A stretch of 64,000 bases of DNA from Ectothiorhodospira sp. BSL-9 (GTDB lineage Bacteria; Pseudomonadota; Gammaproteobacteria; Ectothiorhodospirales; Ectothiorhodospiraceae), in NCBI RefSeq assembly GCF_001632845.1, contig NZ_CP011994.1:2366001-2430000 (forward strand). Direction: 5' to 3'. Under the pieces are notes generated by a model. The model worked only from the letters and a program-made list of their open reading frames with translations, searched no databases and was not told the origin of the DNA. The position numbers and the translations under genes were made by a program. Positions 32,394 through 44,197 of this stretch are shown here, piece by piece; positions within the stretch are counted from its first letter, which is position 1, and each line of letters starts with the position of its first letter.

Positions 32394-33079
32394 GACGTGG
32401 GCTCCTGTGGTGAGTGCAGGACGGAGGTTGGGGTGAGGGCCGACGGATCGGGTTCGTCACCGCGCTGCAACAGCGTTGAACGATTTTGGTCGAACAGCTC
32501 CAGCCCATCCCGCACCGCATTCACCACCACTCGAGGTGTGATGGTGGCGCCGGTGAACTGATCGAAGATGCCGCCGTCCTTCTTCACCGCCCAGTCCTCA
32601 CGGGGTGGATCGCCCAGGCTCAGGCCCTCGAAGGAATGGATCCACGGATCCCGCGCCACCTCGATCTTGTCCCCAAGGCCGGGGGTCTCCTTGTGCCTGA
32701 GCACCCGTACACCCAGAACCTCCCCATTGGCGTCCACCCCCATGAGGATCTCGATGGGGCCCGCATAACCGCGGCCCGTCATCTGAAAGGCCACCGCCGA
32801 CACACGTCCTTCCTGCCGGGCCCGGTAGATCTCAAGGGGGCGACCATCCGATCGTTCCAGTTGATAGGTGTCCTGCTGGGGCTGGTTGTCATGCACCGAG
32901 GCGGGGATGACCTGCTCCAGGGTCTGACGGAAATCCTCTGCCTGGCGCTCGGCGATGGTGTCCCGGGTCTGCATGTCGGTGATCACCAGTACGGCACTGG
33001 CCATCAGGGCGATGCCGCCCAGCAGGGCGGAGTGGTAGCCAACACGCTGGCGATAACTGGGTTGGGCCACGGTGGTCAT
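32390..33079 (-). CDS. rnfG: Rnf electron transport complex subunit G
   Basis: A 229-residue protein with one N-terminal membrane helix (about residues 15-35) and an FMN-binding domain. FDQFTGATITPRVVVNAV contains the (S/T)GAT motif whose last Thr carries covalent FMN. The preceding ETPGLGDKI and DAVSGAT-like layout is typical of RnfG/NqrC. It is coupled to rnfD and rnfE by ATGA overlaps. Confidence 0.95.
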   Translation of the reverse strand: MTTVAQPSYRQRVGYHSALLGGIALMASAVLVITDMQTRDTIAERQAEDFRQTLEQVIPASVHDNQPQQDTYQLERSDGRPLEIYRARQEGRVSAVAFQMTGRGYAGPIEILMGVDANGEVLGVRVLRHKETPGLGDKIEVARDPWIHSFEGLSLGDPPREDWAVKKDGGIFDQFTGATITPRVVVNAVRDGLELFDQNRSTLLQRGDEPDPSALTPTSVLHSPQEPTS

Positions 33080-34182
33080 GGGCGTTTCTCCGTGACGGGG
33101 GCAGCCTGGGCTGGAGCCTTGGGCTCCAGGGGCTTGCCACCGCGGGTGCGGCCATAGGTGCGCGGCCGCAGGTAGTGGTCAATCAGCGGCGCCAGGCCGT
33201 TCATGAGAATGATGGCGAAGGCGATACCCTCTGGGTAACCGCCCCAGGTGCGGATCACGTAGATCAGCAGGCCACAGCCGGCGCCGAAGATCAGCCTTCC
33301 GCGCATCGTGCTGGGGGAGGTGACCGGGTCGGTGGCGATGAAAAAGGCCGCCAGCATCGCCCCGCCGGAGATCAGATGCAGACCCGGACCGGCGAAGCGC
33401 TCCGGGTCGATGAGCATGAAGATCGTCGCCAGCCCCGCCAGGGTGCCCAGCATGGCCACCGGGATCTCCCAGCTGATGATGCGCCGAGCCATGAGTACCA
33501 ACCCACCGGCGAGCAGCAGCAAGGCCGAACCCTCGCCCATGCTGGCGGGGATGAAGCCCAGTGCCTGCTGCATGGGGTCGTACACGCCCGGCAGGGTCTC
33601 GGAGAGACCCAAGTCGCGGCTGAAGCCGGTTTGAGTCTCGCCCAGCACGGTGGCCCCGGTCATGACATCGGGGATCGCCGCCAGACCAAAGGTGATGGCC
33701 AGCCCTTCGACGAAACCGGGCGAGCCTTCCGCGAACATCGGCTGAGGGGTTATCCAGGTGGTCATCTCCAGGGGGAAGGACACCAGCAGGGCCACCCGGG
33801 CCAGCATGGCCGGGTTGAACAGGTTCTGCCCCAGTCCACCGAACACGTGCTTGCCCACCACGATCGCAAAGCCGGCCCCCAGCACCGCGATCCACCAGGG
33901 CGCCCAGGGGGGCAGGGTCAGGGCCAGCAGCAGACCGGTGAGCAGGGCCGAGCCATCCATGAGAAAGGGGGTGACCGGGCGTTTGGCAATGCGCAGACTG
34001 ATCACCTCGAAGGCGATGGCCGCCAGCACGGTGATCAGCAAAAGGTTCAGGGCCGGCCAGCCAAACAGATACACGCCAAAGGCCGTGGCGGGCAGCAGGG
34101 CCAGGATGACCCAGCCCATCTGGGTGGTTACGCCGCCGGGCGCGTGGGTGTGGGGTCCGCTGACGGGGGTCGTGGTGGTCAT
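33076..34182 (-). CDS. rnfD: Rnf electron transport complex subunit D
   Basis: A 368-residue integral membrane protein, about nine helices. GLLLALTLPPWAPWWIAVLG, FGGLGQNLFNPAMLARV and VMTGATVLGETQTG are RnfD/NqrB hallmarks; the GAT Thr carries covalent FMN. The C-terminal half has GAMLAAFFIATDPVTSP and IRTWGGYPEGIAFAIILMN. The start ATG is 3 bases after the rnfC stop. Confidence 0.95.
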   Translation of the reverse strand: MTTTTPVSGPHTHAPGGVTTQMGWVILALLPATAFGVYLFGWPALNLLLITVLAAIAFEVISLRIAKRPVTPFLMDGSALLTGLLLALTLPPWAPWWIAVLGAGFAIVVGKHVFGGLGQNLFNPAMLARVALLVSFPLEMTTWITPQPMFAEGSPGFVEGLAITFGLAAIPDVMTGATVLGETQTGFSRDLGLSETLPGVYDPMQQALGFIPASMGEGSALLLLAGGLVLMARRIISWEIPVAMLGTLAGLATIFMLIDPERFAGPGLHLISGGAMLAAFFIATDPVTSPSTMRGRLIFGAGCGLLIYVIRTWGGYPEGIAFAIILMNGLAPLIDHYLRPRTYGRTRGGKPLEPKAPAQAAPVTEKRP

Positions 34183-34185
34183 GGG

Positions 34186-35721
34186 TCAGGCCTCCGCCTT
34201 GTCCTTGTCGTGGGTTTTGGCGGGCGTGGGCGTCTCCTTGGCCTCGGCCTGCTGGGCGCGTTTTTTCTTGGCCGCCTCCCGTTCTGCCTTCTTGCGGGCT
34301 GCTGCCTCGGCCTTGGCCTTGGCTTCGGCCTCCTGCCGGGCGCGCCGTTGCTGAGCCAGCTCCTTCAGTTCCTCCTGACGACGCTGCTGCTCCCGCCGGT
34401 CCCCCAGCACCCCCTTGGCATGCTGGAAGTACTGCACCAGGGGGATATGGGAGGGGCACACATAGGAGCAGGAGCCGCAGGCCACACAGTCCATCAGCCC
34501 ATGGGCCGCGGCGCCGTCCATGTCTTCGCTACGGATGCGCGAGGCCATCTCCAGCGGCATCAGGCCGCAGGGGCAGGCGTCCACGCAACGCCCGCAGCGG
34601 ATGCAGGGCATGGGGTCGTCGATATTGATCTCGGCGGCAGTAAGGGCGATCACACCGTTGGTCCCCTTCACCACCGGCACCTGGGCGTGGGGCATGATCT
34701 GGCCCATCATGGGGCCGCCCATGAGCAGGCGCGCCGGCGTCTCCCGGGTGCCGCCGCAGTAGGCCAGCAGTTCTTCCACCCGGGTGCCCAGGGGCACTTC
34801 CAGGTTCGCCGGTCGCTGCACGGCGCCGCCACCCACGGTGACGATGCGGCTCACCAGTGGCCGGCGCATGCGTACGGCCCGGTGTACGGCGTAGGCGGTG
34901 CCCACGTTGTGCACGATCACGCCGATGTCGGCGCCCAGCTTTCCGGCGGGGATCTCCCGGCCAGTGACCGCCTTGATCATGTGTTTTTCCGAGCCCATGG
35001 GGTAGCGGGTGGGCACGGACACGGCTTCCAGATGATCCATTTCGTAGAGGTGTTCCTGGAGGGCAGCCAGGGCTTCGGGCTTGTTGTCCTCCACCACGAT
35101 CAGGGTGTGCCGGGCCCCCAGGGCATGGCGCATGATGCGTACACCGTCGATGACTTCCTGGGTGCGTTCCCGCATCAGGCGGTCGTCGCAGGTGAGGTAG
35201 GGTTCGCATTCGGAGCCGTTGATCACCAGGGTGTCGATGGTGTGGCGGCTGCCCAGGTTGAGCTTGATGGCGGCGGGGAAGGTGGCGCCGCCCATGCCCA
35301 CCACACCCGCCTCCGCCACGCGCTGGGCGATCACTTCCGGTTCCAGGTTGAGGGCGTGCTCGGGCTCGGGTTCGTCCATCCAGCGGTCGTCGCCGTCGGG
35401 TTCGATGACGATGGTCTGTACCGGCAGGCCGCTGGGATGAGGGGCCGGGTGGGGTTCCACGGCCACCACGGTGCCCGAGGTGGGGGCATGCACCGCCGCC
35501 GAGACGGGGCCGGTGCCCGCAGCGATCATCTCTCCCTTGAGCACTTTTTGACCTGCCTGCACCCGTGGTTGGGCAGCGGCGCCGATGTGCTGTTGCACGG
35601 GCACATACAGGCGCTCGGGCAAGGGCAGGGTCTCGATGGGCAGGTGGCTGGTGGCCTGTTTGCGGTCTTCCGGGTGCACACCGCCCTGGAACGCCCGGCG
35701 CTTGAAGATGCGTGAGAACAT
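34186..35721 (-). CDS. rnfC: Rnf electron transport complex subunit C
   Basis: A 511-residue peripheral subunit. GVVGMGGATFPAAIKLN is the NADH/FMN-binding region shared with complex I NuoF, and GPMMGQIM follows. Two [4Fe-4S] motifs are CIRCGRCVDACPCGLMP and CVACGSCSYVCPSHIPL. The C-terminal 90 residues are an Ala/Lys/Glu/Arg-rich helical tail. RnfC takes electrons from NADH. The start giving MFSRIFKRRAFQGG is 10 bases after rnfB; the longer frame upstream is the shadow of rnfB. Confidence 0.95.
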   Translation of the reverse strand: MFSRIFKRRAFQGGVHPEDRKQATSHLPIETLPLPERLYVPVQQHIGAAAQPRVQAGQKVLKGEMIAAGTGPVSAAVHAPTSGTVVAVEPHPAPHPSGLPVQTIVIEPDGDDRWMDEPEPEHALNLEPEVIAQRVAEAGVVGMGGATFPAAIKLNLGSRHTIDTLVINGSECEPYLTCDDRLMRERTQEVIDGVRIMRHALGARHTLIVVEDNKPEALAALQEHLYEMDHLEAVSVPTRYPMGSEKHMIKAVTGREIPAGKLGADIGVIVHNVGTAYAVHRAVRMRRPLVSRIVTVGGGAVQRPANLEVPLGTRVEELLAYCGGTRETPARLLMGGPMMGQIMPHAQVPVVKGTNGVIALTAAEINIDDPMPCIRCGRCVDACPCGLMPLEMASRIRSEDMDGAAAHGLMDCVACGSCSYVCPSHIPLVQYFQHAKGVLGDRREQQRRQEELKELAQQRRARQEAEAKAKAEAAARKKAEREAAKKKRAQQAEAKETPTPAKTHDKDKAEA

Positions 35722-35731
35722 GACAGTCACC

Positions 35732-36259
35732 TCAGCGGGCTTGGGGTTTGGGCCAGCGCCATGTGCGCAGGGTGGGGGTTTCCGTGACCAGCACCAGGCC
35801 ATTGGTGGGGCACACCTCCACGCACTTGCCACAGCCGTTGCAGGCTTCCGTGAACACCGTGTGGATCTGCCGATTGGCACCCATGATGGCGTCGGTGGCG
35901 CACACCTTGTAACAGCGGGTGCAACCGTTGCACTGATCCTCCTTGATGCGCGCAAAGGCGGGTGCTTCCTCCTCCATGCCCGACAGATCCACGCTCACCG
36001 AGAGCTTGTCCGCCAGTTGCTGGGCCAGGGCCTTGCCGCCCGGTGGGCAAAGGGTCACGGGAGCCTCATGGGCGGCCAGGGCCTGGGCAGCGCTGGAGCA
36101 ACCGGGCAGGCCGCACTGGCCGCAGTTGGTGCCCGGCAGCATGTCCTCGATCTCGTCGACCAAGGGGTCTTTCTCCACCTTCAGATACTTGGCGGCCATG
36201 CCCAGGGAATAACCCAGGAGCAGGCCCATGGCGGTCAGGACAACGATGGCTGCGTACAT
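35732..36259 (-). CDS. rnfB: Rnf electron transport complex subunit B
   Basis: A 175-residue ferredoxin-like subunit: an N-terminal membrane anchor (AAIVVLTAMGLLLGYSLGMA), a four-Cys cluster PGTNCGQCGLPGC with a later TLCPPGG, and two [4Fe-4S] motifs, CNGCTRCYKVCATDAI and CNGCGKCVEVCPTNGL. It delivers electrons to soluble ferredoxin or flavodoxin. The start is 25 bases after rnfA. Confidence 0.95.
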   Translation of the reverse strand: MYAAIVVLTAMGLLLGYSLGMAAKYLKVEKDPLVDEIEDMLPGTNCGQCGLPGCSSAAQALAAHEAPVTLCPPGGKALAQQLADKLSVSVDLSGMEEEAPAFARIKEDQCNGCTRCYKVCATDAIMGANRQIHTVFTEACNGCGKCVEVCPTNGLVLVTETPTLRTWRWPKPQAR

Positions 36260-36284
36260 GGTGTGATCTCCTGTTCGGGTGGCG

Positions 36285-36866
36285 TCAGGCGAAGTCGAGG
36301 CCGGCGAAACCCATGAAGCCCAGCGACAACAGCCCGGCGACAATGAAGGCGATGGGGGCACCGGCGAATGCTGCCGGCACATTGTTCACGGCCAGGCGCT
36401 CGCGAAGACCGGCGAAGATGACCATCACCAGGGTGAAACCCAGGGCGGCACCGAAACCAAAGGTCACGCTTTGCAGAAAACCATGACCTTCCTGGATGTT
36501 GAGCAGGGCCACGCCGAGCACGGCGCAATTGGTGGTGATCAGCGGCAGAAAGATCCCCAGCACCCGATGCAGGGCCGCGCTGGTCTTGCGGATGACCAGT
36601 TCGGTGAACTGCACCACGGCGGCGATCACCAGGATGAAGGAGAGGATGCGCAGAAAGCCCAGGTCCAGGGGCGCGAGCACGAAATGCTCCAGCAGCCAGC
36701 CGGCCACCGAGGCCAGGGTGAGCACGAAGGTGGTGGCCAGGCCCATGCTCAGGGCCGTGTCCAGCTTGTTGGACACGCCCATGAAGGGGCACAGCCCCAG
36801 GAACTGCACCAGCACCACGTTGTTCACCAGGGCTGTGCCCAGAAGTAGCAGCATAAACTCCGTCAC
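36285..36866 (-). CDS. rnfA: Rnf electron transport complex subunit A
   Basis: A 193-residue membrane protein with six helices, the exact family length when read from the GTG start (M-T-E-F-M-L-L). [20 protein letters not shown] and [19 protein letters not shown] are the RnfA/NqrE signatures with the conserved Cys. It heads the operon rnfABCDGEH. In diazotrophs such as Rhodobacter and Azotobacter this Rnf1 complex uses the proton/sodium-motive force to drive NADH electrons to ferredoxin for nitrogenase. The operon is preceded by a sigma-54 promoter and NifA boxes. Confidence 0.95.
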   Translation of the reverse strand: MTEFMLLLLGTALVNNVVLVQFLGLCPFMGVSNKLDTALSMGLATTFVLTLASVAGWLLEHFVLAPLDLGFLRILSFILVIAAVVQFTELVIRKTSAALHRVLGIFLPLITTNCAVLGVALLNIQEGHGFLQSVTFGFGAALGFTLVMVIFAGLRERLAVNNVPAAFAGAPIAFIVAGLLSLGFMGFAGLDFA

Positions 36867-36898
36867 GGTGTTCACCTCGCTTGGATTGAGGGGGTATG

Positions 36899-36914
36899 TG
36901 CATCTTGCGTGCCA
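36899..36914 (-). promoter_or_regulatory. Sigma-54 promoter of the rnf operon
   Basis: Minus strand TGGCACGCAAGATGCA: perfect TGGCACG block, and GG and GC exactly 10 bases apart. It lies about 33 bases upstream of the rnfA GTG. Confidence 0.75.
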
Positions 36915-36991
36915 AGGGGGGAATGCACTCTTTAGGCGCACCGTTTATGGGGGTTTGTGGCGGGCTTGCACCATGGTGGTGCAGGTGGTGC

Positions 36992-37007
36992 TGTGAGGAT
37001 CGCGACA
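36992..37007. promoter_or_regulatory. NifA box 1 (TGT-N10-ACA)
   Basis: TGTGAGGATCGCGACA fits TGT-N10-ACA. It is about 87 bases from the rnf -24 element and about 120 from the nifL one, so both promoters are within normal NifA range. Confidence 0.6.
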
Positions 37008-37031
37008 GGCAGAGCCGCCGGTTCGCAGTGA

Positions 37032-38743
<1,712 letters not shown>

Positions 38744-38762
38744 CATCACTCCAGGAAAATCC

Positions 38763-40331
<1,569 letters not shown>

Positions 40332-40332
40332 T

Positions 40333-40372
40333 TGTGCCCTTCACCACAGCCTTGTCTGTGGCATGTGCAACA
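40333..40372. promoter_or_regulatory. Two NifA boxes upstream of nifB
   Basis: TGTGCCCTTCACCACA at 40333-40348 and TGTGGCATGTGCAACA at 40357-40372, both TGT-N10-ACA, 24 bases (about two helical turns) apart. They are 60-100 bases upstream of the nifB -24 element. The first begins one base after the nifA stop. Confidence 0.65.
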
Positions 40373-40432
40373 TGTTTCTATGCTTGGAATGGTAAAGCTT
40401 TAAAAATCATGAGGTTGTATTTATTTGATTTC

Positions 40433-40449
40433 AGGCACGCCGTTTGCAT
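40433..40449 (+). promoter_or_regulatory. Sigma-54 promoter of nifB
   Basis: AGGCACGCCGTTTGCATT: GG and GC 10 bases apart, CACG and TTGCAT intact. It lies about 65 bases upstream of the nifB ATG. The sequence before it is A/T-rich, suiting DNA bending. Confidence 0.75.
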
Positions 40450-40514
40450 TACTCCTCCCAAGATCAACCTTTCCCACCGTGAGACCGGCGGGCACCCTCA
40501 ACGGGAGGACCGTG

Positions 40515-42041
40515 ATGGACCTGAAAATCAAAAAGCTCAGCGACATTCCCGTCATCAAAGAGGCCGTCCCTCCGCAGGGTGGCTGCTCCACCGGTGGTTG
40601 CGGTAGCGCCAACGACCCCACCCCGGAACTGCCTCAGGCCATTCGCGAGAAGATCCAGGATCATCCCTGCTACTCGGAAGAGGCCCATCACCACTTTGCC
40701 CGCATGCATGTGGCGGTGGCACCGGCCTGCAACATCCAGTGTCACTACTGCAACCGCAAGTATGACTGTGCCAACGAATCCCGCCCCGGTGTGGTCTCTG
40801 AGGTGCTCAAGCCGCACCAGGCCGTTAAAAAGGCTTTGGCCGTGGCGGCCAGCATCCCCGAGATGACCGTGGTGGGCATCGCCGGGCCTGGGGATGGCCT
40901 GGCCAACCCGACCCGCACCTTCCAGACCTTCCGGGGCATCCGCGAGCAGGCCGACGACATCAAGTTGTGCCTGTCCACCAACGGCTTGGCCCTTCCCGAG
41001 CATGTGGAAGAGCTGGCGGCCCTGGGCGTGGATCACATCACCATCACCATCAACAGCATCGACCCGGAGGTGGGTGCCCGCATTCATCCCTGGGTGATCT
41101 GGAACAAGAAGCGGGTCTTCGGCGTGGAAGGGGCCCGTCTGCTTATCGAGCAGCAGCAAAAGGGCCTGGAAATGCTGGTGGAGCGGGGCGTGCTGGTAAA
41201 GGTGAACTCGGTGATGATTCCGGGCATCAACGACGAGCATCTCAAGGAAGTGTCGCGGGTGGTGAAGGCCAAGGGGGCCTTCATGCATAACATCATGCCG
41301 CTGATCTCCGAGCCGGAACATGGCACCTATTTTGGCCTCAATGGCCAGCGCGGCCCCACCCAGGCCGAGCTCACTGCCCTGCGCGATGCCTGTGGCACGG
41401 ACATGAAGATGATGCGTCATTGCCGCCAATGCCGCGCCGACGCCGTGGGTCGGTTGGGGGAGGACCGGGGGGCCGAGTTCACTGCCGATCGCATCGATGA
41501 GCTGGAGGTGGACTACCAGGCCGCCCGTGAACGACGCGATCAGGTGCAGGCGGCCATTCGGGAGTCCATGGGGGCCAAGCGGCTGGCCAGCACCGCTCGG
41601 GCACCCGTGGCATCGGCGACCGACAAGGCCGCCTCCCGTCCGGTGCTGATGGCCGTGGCCACTCAGGGCGGTGGTGTGATCAATCAGCACTTCGGTCATG
41701 CCCGGGAATTCCTGGTCTACCGGGCATCGCCCGAAGGCGTGCGCTTTGAAGGCCATCGTCGTGCCGATCTCTATTGTTCCGGCCCTGATGAGTGCGGTGA
41801 CCGGGAGCAGGTGCTGGCGAGCACGCTGCGCTCGCTGGAAGACTGCGAAGTGCTGCTATGCTCCCGTATCGGTATCGAACCCTGGTCCATCCTGGAAGCC
41901 GCCGGCATCACTCCCAATCCCAATCACGCCATGGAACCCATCGAGGATGCCATCCTGGCCGTCTACAAGGAGATGATGGAGGCCGGCCAGCTGGCCCCGG
42001 TGGAGGAGGGCAGCAACAGTCTGATGGCCGAGGTCTCTTGA
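40515..42041 (+). CDS. nifB: Nitrogenase cofactor biosynthesis protein NifB
   Basis: A 508-residue radical SAM protein. ACNIQCHYCNRKYDC carries the CxxxCxxC radical SAM cluster; GIAGPGDGLANP, STNGLALPEHVEEL and CRQCRADAVGRLGEDR are NifB hallmarks. The C-terminal 120 residues (VATQGGGVINQHFGHAREF) form the NifX/NafY-like cofactor-binding domain, so it is the fused two-domain type. NifB makes NifB-co, the [8Fe-9S-C] core of FeMo-co, from two [4Fe-4S] clusters and SAM. GGGAGG precedes the ATG. Own NifA boxes and a sigma-54 promoter lie upstream. Confidence 0.96.
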   Translation: MDLKIKKLSDIPVIKEAVPPQGGCSTGGCGSANDPTPELPQAIREKIQDHPCYSEEAHHHFARMHVAVAPACNIQCHYCNRKYDCANESRPGVVSEVLKPHQAVKKALAVAASIPEMTVVGIAGPGDGLANPTRTFQTFRGIREQADDIKLCLSTNGLALPEHVEELAALGVDHITITINSIDPEVGARIHPWVIWNKKRVFGVEGARLLIEQQQKGLEMLVERGVLVKVNSVMIPGINDEHLKEVSRVVKAKGAFMHNIMPLISEPEHGTYFGLNGQRGPTQAELTALRDACGTDMKMMRHCRQCRADAVGRLGEDRGAEFTADRIDELEVDYQAARERRDQVQAAIRESMGAKRLASTARAPVASATDKAASRPVLMAVATQGGGVINQHFGHAREFLVYRASPEGVRFEGHRRADLYCSGPDECGDREQVLASTLRSLEDCEVLLCSRIGIEPWSILEAAGITPNPNHAMEPIEDAILAVYKEMMEAGQLAPVEEGSNSLMAEVS

Positions 42042-42066
42042 GCCCTTCGCTGAAAGCTCTCCTTGA

Positions 42067-42104
42067 ACCCCTCTCCCCCCCGGGGAGAGGGGTTGGGGTG
42101 AGGG
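42067..42104. repeat. Family C repeat at the draG start
   Basis: CCCCTCTCCCCCCCGGGGAG followed by AGGGGTTGGGGTGAGG. It is the inverse of the copies at 17.3 and 31.65 kb and overlaps the proposed GTG start of draG. Confidence 0.7.
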
Positions 42105-42997
42105 GTGCGCGCCCCCGAGCCCAGGCCGCCTATCTGGCCCTGGCCATCGGCGATGCCCTGGGCGCCACCGTGGAATTCATGATGCCCCGGGAGATCCGTT
42201 CCCAGCACGGCATCCACAAGGACCTCATCGGTGGCGGCTGGCTCCACCTCAAACCGGGCGCCATCACCGACGACACCCAGATGAGCCTGGCCCTGGGTGA
42301 CGCCATCATTCAGGCGGGCGATATTCACGCGCCCACCATCGCCGAGGCCTTCAGCCAGTGGATGCGCTCCCGCCCCGTGGACATCGGTCACACGGTGCGT
42401 CGCGGCATCATCCACTACCGCCGCACGGGCGAGACGGCAGTCCCCCTGAACGATAACGATGCCGGTAACGGCGCCTGCATGCGCGTGCTCCCCATTGCGC
42501 TGGTCACCCTGGGTGAACCCCGCGAGACGGTGAACGCCGCCTGCCGCCTGCAATCCCATGTCACCCATCACCACCCCTTATCCGACGCCGGCACTGAGTG
42601 CATCGTGGCCATGGTGCAGATGGCCCTGCAGGGCGCCGATCAGCGGGCGCTGCTGCAGGGGCCGGTGAAGGCCCTCATCCAGCAACACCCGGAGTTTCAC
42701 TTCCGCAAACGCCGCGAGGAGAACCCCAGCGGCTTCATCGTCCACACCCTGCGCGCCGTGTTCCAGGCCCTGTTCGACACCGACACCTTCGAGGACTGCC
42801 TGGTGGACGTGGTAAACCGCGGCGGCGATGCCGACACCACCGGCGCCATCGCCGGGATGGTGGCCGGAGCGCTCTATGGGCTGGAGGGAATACCGGAACG
42901 TTGGGTGAAGGGGCTGGATGGGGAGGTGAAGGCCCACATCCTGCGCCAGCTGCAGACAAAAAAAGAGGGTGGATTCATGCCTGACGTGCAAGCGTGA
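42098..42997 (+). CDS. draG: ADP-ribosyl-[dinitrogenase reductase] glycohydrolase DraG
   Basis: About 299 residues of the ADP-ribosylglycohydrolase family. AAYLALAIGDALGATVEFM and GGGWLHLKPGAITDDTQMSL match DraG; ITDDTQMS and RGGDADTTGAIAGMVAGA are the binuclear metal-site motifs. DraG removes ADP-ribose from an Arg of NifH and reactivates nitrogenase. Its usual partner DraT is not in the window. The start is uncertain: a GTG within the family C repeat (used here) with a GGGAGAGG site, or a TTG overlapping the nifB stop. Confidence 0.85.
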   Translation: MRGARPRAQAAYLALAIGDALGATVEFMMPREIRSQHGIHKDLIGGGWLHLKPGAITDDTQMSLALGDAIIQAGDIHAPTIAEAFSQWMRSRPVDIGHTVRRGIIHYRRTGETAVPLNDNDAGNGACMRVLPIALVTLGEPRETVNAACRLQSHVTHHHPLSDAGTECIVAMVQMALQGADQRALLQGPVKALIQQHPEFHFRKRREENPSGFIVHTLRAVFQALFDTDTFEDCLVDVVNRGGDADTTGAIAGMVAGALYGLEGIPERWVKGLDGEVKAHILRQLQTKKEGGFMPDVQA

Positions 42998-43009
42998 GTC
43001 CACCCTCTT
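42963..43009. terminator. Hairpin at the end of draG
   Basis: Inverted repeat AAGAGGGTGGA / TCCACCCTCTT around the draG stop codon, with a long loop and an A run before it. A possible bidirectional transcript end; weak evidence. Confidence 0.4.
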
Positions 43010-43082
43010 GATCGCTGAATCCTGAACGGGGCGCTATGGCCCCTGGTTCGCGCCACCGCATGTGTTACATGTGGCTTAACTT

Positions 43083-43139
43083 CCGAAAAAGGGGACAGAC
43101 ACCTTTTTTTGCTGGAAAAGGTGTCTGTCCCCTTTTCGG
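43083..43139. repeat. Family B palindromic repeat at the 3' end of the RAYT gene
   Basis: Inverse arms CCGAAAAAGGGGACAGACAC and AAAAGGTGTCTGTCCCC plus TTTTCGG, with a short spacer, one base from the transposase stop. This is the best copy of the family in the window. Confidence 0.85.
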
Positions 43140-43140
43140 G

Positions 43141-43827
43141 TTACCTTGAGGGTGGGCGGCCAGGGGGGCGCTGCTCGATTCGTCGGCCTGTGATCTGTGC
43201 CACCTGGTCCACGAATCGTTGATTCCCCGTGAGCTGTTCGCGCTGGATGGCCTCTTGCATCAGGGTGAGTTCCTTCCTGGGCACGCCCTCTGCCATCAAG
43301 CGGGCATATCGTTCACGCCGTTCCGTCTCGCTTTCAGCCAGACTCAGGTAACTGGGGTCGGGGTGGATCCAGCAGTCCTCGTGGCCCATGCGCTGGCGAT
43401 AGCTGGACCAGGGGTGATCACCTGCGGTGGACACCATCTCTGCACGCACAGGATTCAACTCGATATAGCGAGTGCAGGCGAGCAGGTAAGTGTCCGTCTG
43501 GACGGGGCTGGATCGATAGCGTCCTTCCCATAGGGTGCCGGACCTTTTATCCAGCCGGTTTCGATGGCGCGTGGCCTTCGTTGCCAGCGACTTCATCAGA
43601 CGCCCCATGCTGGTGACGTCATCACCCGGGGACAGCAGTAGGTGAACATGGTTTGTCATCAGGCAGTAGGCGTGCACGCGAACATCCAGAACGTCGCTGA
43701 GTTCGCGTAGATCATCCAGATAACGCTCGTAATCGTCGGCTATGACGAATACGGCCTGCCAGTTGTGCCCCCGCTGCACCACATGGTGTGGCATATGCGG
43801 CAAGACCACACGCGCCATCCTTGGCAT
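43141..43827 (-). mobile_element. REP-associated tyrosine transposase (RAYT, TnpREP)
   Basis: A 228-residue Y1-type single-strand transposase of the IS200-like RAYT group. PRMARVVLPHMPHHVVQRG is the RAYT N-terminus, CLMTNHVHLLLSP the metal-binding HUH-type motif (HVH), and CTRYIELNPVRAEMV contains the catalytic Tyr. WEGRYRSSPV is also conserved. RAYTs are single-copy domesticated transposases thought to move or maintain REP palindromes. AGGAGA precedes the ATG. Family B repeats lie at its 3' end and, as single arms, in its 5' region. Confidence 0.9.
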
Positions 43828-44122
43828 ATCTTTTCTCCTGAGTGAGTAAGGCCGCCTGATTGGGCACGCGGCGGCCGATCATCTGTCCCCGTTTCGAAAA
43901 GATTATTTTCTCTTGTCACAAACTGCAAGGCTGATGAAGTGGCGCGGCGTGAGTCTTATGGATTTATCTGTCCCCTTTTGAACTGTTTCTCATTTCGAAG
44001 TATTGGCGCTTGTTCCCTCATGGGGAATATGGAAAATACGTCCTGTCGCCATTGATGGCAGTCATGGATGAACGAGCAGTGAGTCAGGGATGATCCAGCG
44101 GATGGATCCTGCCGCGCGACAC

Positions 44123-44162
44123 AGGCCCCGCCACAAGGATTGTGGCGGGGCCTGACTTTTTT
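44123..44162 (+). terminator. Strong intrinsic terminator without an upstream plus-strand gene
   Basis: A 13-bp stem AGGCCCCGCCACA / TGTGGCGGGGCCT with loop AGGAT, then GAC and six T. It has terminator form on the plus strand, yet no plus-strand gene lies within 1.1 kb upstream. Confidence 0.7.
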
Positions 44163-44196
44163 GGGGCCCCCAAAAAAGGTGTCTGTCCCCTTTTTG
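44163..44196. repeat. Family B arm at the 3' end of the methyltransferase gene
   Basis: GGGGCCCCC then AAAAAAGGTGTCTGTCCCCT plus TTTT, one base from the gene stop on the minus strand. Confidence 0.65.
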
Positions 44197-44197
44197 A

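Larger units (their letters stand above)
43828..44197. other. Gene-free stretch with partial family B arms and a terminator
   Basis: No coding frame. Single family B arms (CTGTCCCC followed by T-rich sequence) occur at about 43881-43900 and 43965-43985, and a further one abuts a strong hairpin at 44123-44162. A weakly promoter-like sequence on the plus strand (TTGGCG, then ATATGG about 18 bases later, near 44.0 kb) precedes the hairpin. Confidence 0.5.

Noticed and set aside
33175-35715. An 846-codon plus-strand open frame opposite rnfD and rnfC
   Set aside because: It is the antisense of two well-recognised genes in GC-rich DNA. Its translation is Gly/His/Gln-rich with no family motifs and no ribosome site.
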